Shown here: in pieces, positions 60,419 through 64,000 of the stretch
Layout: the number at the start of each line of letters is the position of its first letter
How positions within the stretch are numbered: the stretch's first letter is position 1
DNA from: Sphingobium sp.
GTDB taxonomy: Bacteria > Pseudomonadota > Alphaproteobacteria > Sphingomonadales > Sphingomonadaceae
Reading direction: 5' to 3'
Length of the DNA stretch: 64,000 bases
Assembly: GCA_020446425.1 (NCBI GenBank)
Contig: JAGRES010000009.1
Location: 1-64,000 of the forward strand
Translations under genes and position numbers: made by a program
The notes under the pieces: model-generated
What the model was told of the DNA's origin: nothing
The model's input: only the letters and a program-made list of their open reading frames with translations
Databases searched by the model: none

Positions 60419-60681
60419 TTCGGGATCGAGATGAAATCCAGTTTCTTGAACAGGTCCATCATCGGTCCCTGCAAATGGTCCGGCACCAGCGCCGTGCCCA
60501 TGCCCCAGGCGATGATGTCGACATCCTGCTCTTCCAGCAGTGCCTCAAACCATGCCATTTCGTCCTCGCTCCACCCGGAGCCATAACGGTCGAAAAAACC
60601 GCCGACCATATAATCCGCCTCGCGTGTGCCACGGTGCCATGCGCGAAACTGCAGGCGGCGCAGGCGGGGGGAATCTTCCAT
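60415..60681 (-). CDS. sdhE: FAD assembly factor SdhE
   Basis: SdhE helps attach FAD covalently to SdhA, the flavoprotein of complex II. The 88-residue product matches the family: RLRRLQFRAWHRGTREADYMVGGFFD with the functional RGxxE-like motif (RGTREAD), then LEEQDVDIIAWGMG. I start at MEDSPRLRR; a longer frame to 60864 runs through the large inverted repeat and is not credible. It overlaps mfd by four bases, a pairing frequent in alphaproteobacteria. sdhB is 53 kb away in this window. Confidence 0.94.
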   Translation of the reverse strand: MEDSPRLRRLQFRAWHRGTREADYMVGGFFDRYGSGWSEDEMAWFEALLEEQDVDIIAWGMGTALVPDHLQGPMMDLFKKLDFISIPK

Positions 60682-60736
60682 TGGTTTTGATCCTGTACTT
60701 GGTTTGCAATTCACCTTTGAGCGAATTGCGTGAGCC

Positions 60737-60811
60737 GCACCAGCCCGCTCCCCCTCCCAACCTCCCATAAGATACCCTGTCGGGAGGTTGGGAGGGGGAG
60801 CGGGCTGGTGC
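60737..60811. repeat. Perfect 30-bp inverted repeat between sdhE and recG
   Basis: Bases 60737-60766 and 60782-60811 are exact reverse complements (outer ends GCACCAGCCC and GGGCTGGTGC, inner ends CAACCTCCC and GGGAGGTTG) around a 15-base loop. The arms are strongly strand-biased (pyrimidine-rich, then purine-rich). It looks like a dispersed palindromic element of the kind found in intergenic regions. There is no open frame, no terminator T-run and no mobile-element gene. Confidence 0.93.
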
Positions 60812-60815
60812 CGAA

Positions 60816-60848
60816 ATCGTGGATTCCGATGTTTGCGGAATCCACGAT
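60816..60848. repeat. 13-bp inverted repeat before recG
   Basis: Bases 60816-60828 and 60836-60848 are exact complements (ATCGTGGATTCCG and CGGAATCCACGAT) around ATGTTTG. It sits 27 bases before the recG ATG and could be a regulator site or the end of the adjacent palindromic element. Confidence 0.85.
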
Positions 60849-60875
60849 CAGTCATTAGACACAAGCGCCATAGCC

Positions 60876-62939
60876 ATGCGACCCGAACTTCTCAATCCGC
60901 TGTTCACGGAAATTACCGCGCTCAAGGGCGTGGGCAATGCGCTGGCCAAGCCGCTGGAGCGCCTTGGCCTCGCGCGGATGGTCGATCTCGCCTTTCACCT
61001 GCCCACCGGGTGGGTAGAGCGCAAGCGTGTGAGCGCGCTGTCCCATGAGGATGTGGGACAGATCATCATCACGACATTGACCGCGACCGATTATCGCGCT
61101 GGCGGTTCGTCGCGTGCGCCCTTCCGGGTAGTGGCGCAGGATGAAGCAGGCAATATCGTCACGCTGGTCTATTTCGGCAAGAATAGCGGCTGGCCGCGCA
61201 AGCTGTTTCCGCTGGGTGAGCCGCGCCTTGTATCGGGAAAGCTGGAGGCGTGGAGCGACCAGCTCCAGATCATTCATCCCGACCATGTCGAGCCGTTAAA
61301 CAGCGATCATGACGTCAAGCTGCGCGAGCCGGTCTATCCGCTGTCGGAAGGCCTCACCAATGCGCGTATGAACGACCTCATTGCTCAGGCGCTGGAACGT
61401 GCGCCCGAATTGCCCGAATGGATCGACGCTTCGGTATTGGGATCGCATCACTGGAAGGGCTGGCGCGATGCGCTACTGACCGTTCATGCGACGCCCGAAA
61501 GCCGTGAGGCGCGGCGCAGACTGGCTTATGACGAGATATTTTCCGGGCAACTGGCGCTGATGCTGGTGCGTGCGGCGTCGCGCAAGCGCAAGGCGCAACC
61601 GATTCAGCCGACAGGGCGATTGCGCGATGCGGTGAAGCTGCCTTTCGATCCCACTGGCGCACAGCGCCGCTCGGTCATGGAAATTGACGGCGATATTGCG
61701 CAAAGCGCACCTATGTTGCGGCTGCTGCAGGGCGATGTCGGGTCGGGTAAGACCTGGGTTGCGCTGATGGCGCTGCTGGGCGCAGTAGAATCGGGTATGC
61801 AGGCGGCGATGCTCGCGCCTACCGAAATATTGGCCCGCCAGCATTATGAGACCTTGCGTGGCATGCTCTCCGGCGTGCCGGTCAACATCGCCATCCTCAC
61901 CGGACGCGACAAGGGCAAGACGCGTGAAGCGACACTGATGGGTCTGGCGGACGGCAGCATTGATATTCTCGTCGGCACGCATGCGATTTTTCAGGAAGCG
62001 GTGACCTACAAGAATCTGGGCCTTGTCGTGATCGACGAGCAGCATCGTTTCGGCGTCAACCAGCGAGTGATGCTCGCGCAAAAGGCACGATTGAACCCGC
62101 ATATGCTGGTCATGACGGCGACGCCGATCCCGCGCACGCTCACGCTCACTTACTATGGTGACATGGAGGTCAGCCGCCTCGACGAGATGCCGCCTGGAAG
62201 GCAACCGATCAAGACCTTGGTGATGTCCATCGACAAGCTGGACGAGGTAGTCGACGGGCTGGGACGGCATATCGCCGCTGGCGGGCAGGCCTATTGGGTA
62301 TGCCCGCTGGTTGAGGAGAGTGAAGTCTCCGATCAGGCAGCGGCGGAGGCGCGTGCCGAGGCGCTCAAGATGCGCTTTGGCGACAGGATCGCGTTGGTAC
62401 ATGGCCGGATGAAGGGCCATGAAAAGGACGCGGTGATGGAGCGCTTCGCCTCGGGGCAGGCGAGCGTGCTGGTCGCGACCACCGTGATCGAGGTCGGCGT
62501 CGATGTGCCCAATGCAACGCTCATGATCATCGAAGGGGCGGATCGTTTCGGCCTTGCCCAGCTGCATCAGCTGCGCGGGCGGGTAGGGCGCGGCGACAAG
62601 GCGTCCACCTGCCTGTTGCTGCGTGGCAATGCGCTCTCCGAGACAGCGCGCGCGCGTCTGGCGCTGATGCGCGAGACCAATGACGGCTTCCTGATTGCCG
62701 AAGAGGATTTGCGGCTGCGCGGTGCGGGTGATTATCTCGGCACGCGCCAGTCTGGCGAACAGAAATTCCGCCTGGCGGGCGATGAGGACATCTCCGACCT
62801 GATCGACATGGCGCGGGACGATGCGCGGCTGCTGGTCGAGCGGGATGGCGGGCTCGACAGCGAGAGGGGTAAGGCAGCACGTCACTGCCTCTATCTGTTC
62901 GAGCGCGATGCTGCCGTGGGATTGCTGAAAGGCGGATAA
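60876..62939 (+). CDS. recG: ATP-dependent DNA helicase RecG
   Basis: RecG reverses stalled forks and processes R-loops and Holliday junctions. The 687-residue product has the N-terminal wedge domain (TALKGVGNALAKPLERLGL, then FRVVAQDEAGNIVTLVYF), the helicase motif I LLQGDVGSGKTWVALMALL, DEQHRFGVNQR and the conserved TATPIPRTLTLTYYGDM, and the QLRGRVGRGDKASTCLLL segment. I start at MRPELLNPL; a longer frame back to 60819 would begin inside the inverted repeat. It is divergent from sdhE-mfd. Confidence 0.96.
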   Translation: MRPELLNPLFTEITALKGVGNALAKPLERLGLARMVDLAFHLPTGWVERKRVSALSHEDVGQIIITTLTATDYRAGGSSRAPFRVVAQDEAGNIVTLVYFGKNSGWPRKLFPLGEPRLVSGKLEAWSDQLQIIHPDHVEPLNSDHDVKLREPVYPLSEGLTNARMNDLIAQALERAPELPEWIDASVLGSHHWKGWRDALLTVHATPESREARRRLAYDEIFSGQLALMLVRAASRKRKAQPIQPTGRLRDAVKLPFDPTGAQRRSVMEIDGDIAQSAPMLRLLQGDVGSGKTWVALMALLGAVESGMQAAMLAPTEILARQHYETLRGMLSGVPVNIAILTGRDKGKTREATLMGLADGSIDILVGTHAIFQEAVTYKNLGLVVIDEQHRFGVNQRVMLAQKARLNPHMLVMTATPIPRTLTLTYYGDMEVSRLDEMPPGRQPIKTLVMSIDKLDEVVDGLGRHIAAGGQAYWVCPLVEESEVSDQAAAEARAEALKMRFGDRIALVHGRMKGHEKDAVMERFASGQASVLVATTVIEVGVDVPNATLMIIEGADRFGLAQLHQLRGRVGRGDKASTCLLLRGNALSETARARLALMRETNDGFLIAEEDLRLRGAGDYLGTRQSGEQKFRLAGDEDISDLIDMARDDARLLVERDGGLDSERGKAARHCLYLFERDAAVGLLKGG

Positions 62940-63026
62940 CGCACCAGCCGGGTTGCTAATTCCCGACTGATCCGGTTTAATTGCTGCACTGCGGAAACAA
63001 TATAGAGGCTCGTTCTTTTACCCGTG

Positions 63027-64000
63027 ATGCAGCCGAACGATTTTCATATTGCGGTGGGCCATTTCGAATGGCGCGCCATTGCCGGGCTGGGCATAGCCGC
63101 TCTAGTGGCGCTGGCTCTCCATTTCATCACCTTCGCCATAATCAGGCGTGTCAGCCGGAAAACATCTTCGGATAGCGACGATGTGTTCGTTCGGGCGGTT
63201 TACCAGCCCTCGCGCTGGCTTTTCGTACTTCTCGTGCTGATGACGGGCATACAAACCATAAGGCTGGGGCCGACAATCGAGAAATGGTGGACGATCGGCT
63301 CCACCATGACATTGGCGGCGCTGGTCGGCTGGCTGGCGTGGCGTATTGTCGGCGCGCTGAAGAGGATTGTAGAGGCCAGCGCCGATATCACGGTCGAGGA
63401 TAATCTGACTGCGCGGCGGCGCACAACGCGTGTGCGTATTCTCAATCGTATCGCGCAGGTGACGATATTATTCCTCACGATCGCCTTCATGCTGCTGGCG
63501 ATTCCAAGCGTGCGCGCGATTGGCGTGACCCTGGTGGCCTCGGCGGGCCTGGCAGCACTGGCGGTGGGCGCCGCCGCCCAGCCTGCGCTCAAGAACCTGA
63601 TTGCTGGTATCCAGATGGCCTTTACCGAGCCGATTCGCCTCGACGATGTGGTAATTGTCGAAGGGGAATGGGGCTGGATCGAGGATATCCGCCTGACTTA
63701 TGTCATAGTGCGCATATGGGATGACCGGCGGCTGGTTGTGCCAGTATCCTATTTCCTCGAAAAGCCGTTCCAGAACTGGACCCGCGAAACCAGCCATTTG
63801 CTCGGCACCGTGTTCATCTATGTCGATCATGGCGCGGATATCGGGGCGTTGCGTCATGCATGGGTTGCGGCGGTGCAAGCCAACGAACGCTGGGATGGGC
63901 GCGTGGCGATATTGCAGGTGACCGATCACCGGCCCGACGGCATTGAACTGCGGGGTTTGCTCAGCGCGCGCGATGCGCCGGTTGCGTGGGACCTGCGCTG
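63027..64000 (+). CDS. MscS-family mechanosensitive channel (3' end beyond window)
   Basis: The reading frame begins with ATG at 63027 and stays open to the window end, giving at least 324 residues. After an N-terminal region with four hydrophobic helices, it has the MscS pore-lining helix (VTLVASAGLAALAVGAAAQ followed by PALKNLIAGIQMAF) and the beta domain (EPIRLDDVVIVEGEWGWIEDIRLTYVIVRIWDDRRLVVPVSYFLEKPFQNW). These channels open under membrane tension to release osmolytes. It follows recG by 87 bases. Because it is cut off, the full length is unknown. Confidence 0.92.
   Translation, partial: MQPNDFHIAVGHFEWRAIAGLGIAALVALALHFITFAIIRRVSRKTSSDSDDVFVRAVYQPSRWLFVLLVLMTGIQTIRLGPTIEKWWTIGSTMTLAALVGWLAWRIVGALKRIVEASADITVEDNLTARRRTTRVRILNRIAQVTILFLTIAFMLLAIPSVRAIGVTLVASAGLAALAVGAAAQPALKNLIAGIQMAFTEPIRLDDVVIVEGEWGWIEDIRLTYVIVRIWDDRRLVVPVSYFLEKPFQNWTRETSHLLGTVFIYVDHGADIGALRHAWVAAVQANERWDGRVAILQVTDHRPDGIELRGLLSARDAPVAWDLR

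Noticed and set aside
61473..62885. 470-codon antisense frame opposite recG
   Set aside because: The helicase motifs of recG on the plus strand explain this DNA.

Overview
The window is chromosomal DNA of a Sphingomonadales alphaproteobacterium. The evidence is the high-GC coding style, a protein ending in a PEPxxWA-type sorting tail, a CckA hybrid kinase, an N-terminally extended ribosomal protein S9, an alphaproteobacterial GTTC-N7-GTTC SOS box in front of recA, and a SigF/NrsF pair of the type known from Caulobacter. Most genes are core housekeeping. I see no prophage, insertion sequence, CRISPR array or rRNA operon. The one tRNA is tRNA-Asn(GTT).

Layout, left to right. 0.1-2.6 kb: rplM-rpsI and ctaA-cutA on the minus strand. 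2.7-6.9 kb: a MerC-like protein, then a small locus with a flippase, a sugar/polyol-phosphate nucleotidyltransferase, a CDP-alcohol phosphotransferase and a HIT protein, which looks like an uncharacterised envelope phosphodiester or lipid pathway. 6.9-17 kb: a TCA-cycle block (sdhB, a thioesterase, zapE, mdh, sucD, sucA, sucB, lpd). 17-22.5 kb: an LpxO-like hydroxylase, a GFA protein, sppA, and groESL under a CIRCE operator. 22.6-30 kb: flavin reductase, AI-2E family permease, cyclophilin, M1 aminopeptidase, mannose-6-phosphate isomerase and a GluR0-like ligand-gated channel. 30-32.4 kb: rplJL with a structured leader, an AT-rich gap and a PEP-CTERM protein. 32.4-46 kb: greB, slt, dapA, smpB, cckA, a receiver-only regulator, recA, alaS, a 2OG oxygenase and an EVE protein. 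46-51.4 kb: a 30-residue small ORF, tesB and the metal-response cluster. 51.5-64 kb: a hypothetical gene, tRNA-Asn, nadK-moaA, a GGDEF-EAL protein, an OmpA-like protein, sdhE-mfd, recG and the start of an MscS channel.

The most interesting system lies at 47.3-51.4 kb. Two divergent operons surround a 169-bp intergenic region. The leftward operon is bufA1 (DUF2282)-DoxX-sigF-nrsF. The rightward operon is bufA2 (six-Cys precursor)-bufB (DUF692/MNIO)-bufC (DUF2063). This is a bufferin-type cluster, meaning cysteine-rich, post-translationally modified periplasmic metal-binding peptides. Two precursor classes share a single modifying enzyme, and the cluster carries its own sigma/anti-sigma pair. 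Both operons start at a promoter of identical form, GTAACC-N16-CGAAT, which I read as the SigF promoter. SigF would therefore control both precursors and, on the same transcript, itself and its inhibitor NrsF, whose two membrane cysteines are the likely metal sensor.

Starts were chosen from Shine-Dalgarno position, family N-termini and overlap with neighbours. All functions are inferred from sequence reading alone, and no database search was run.
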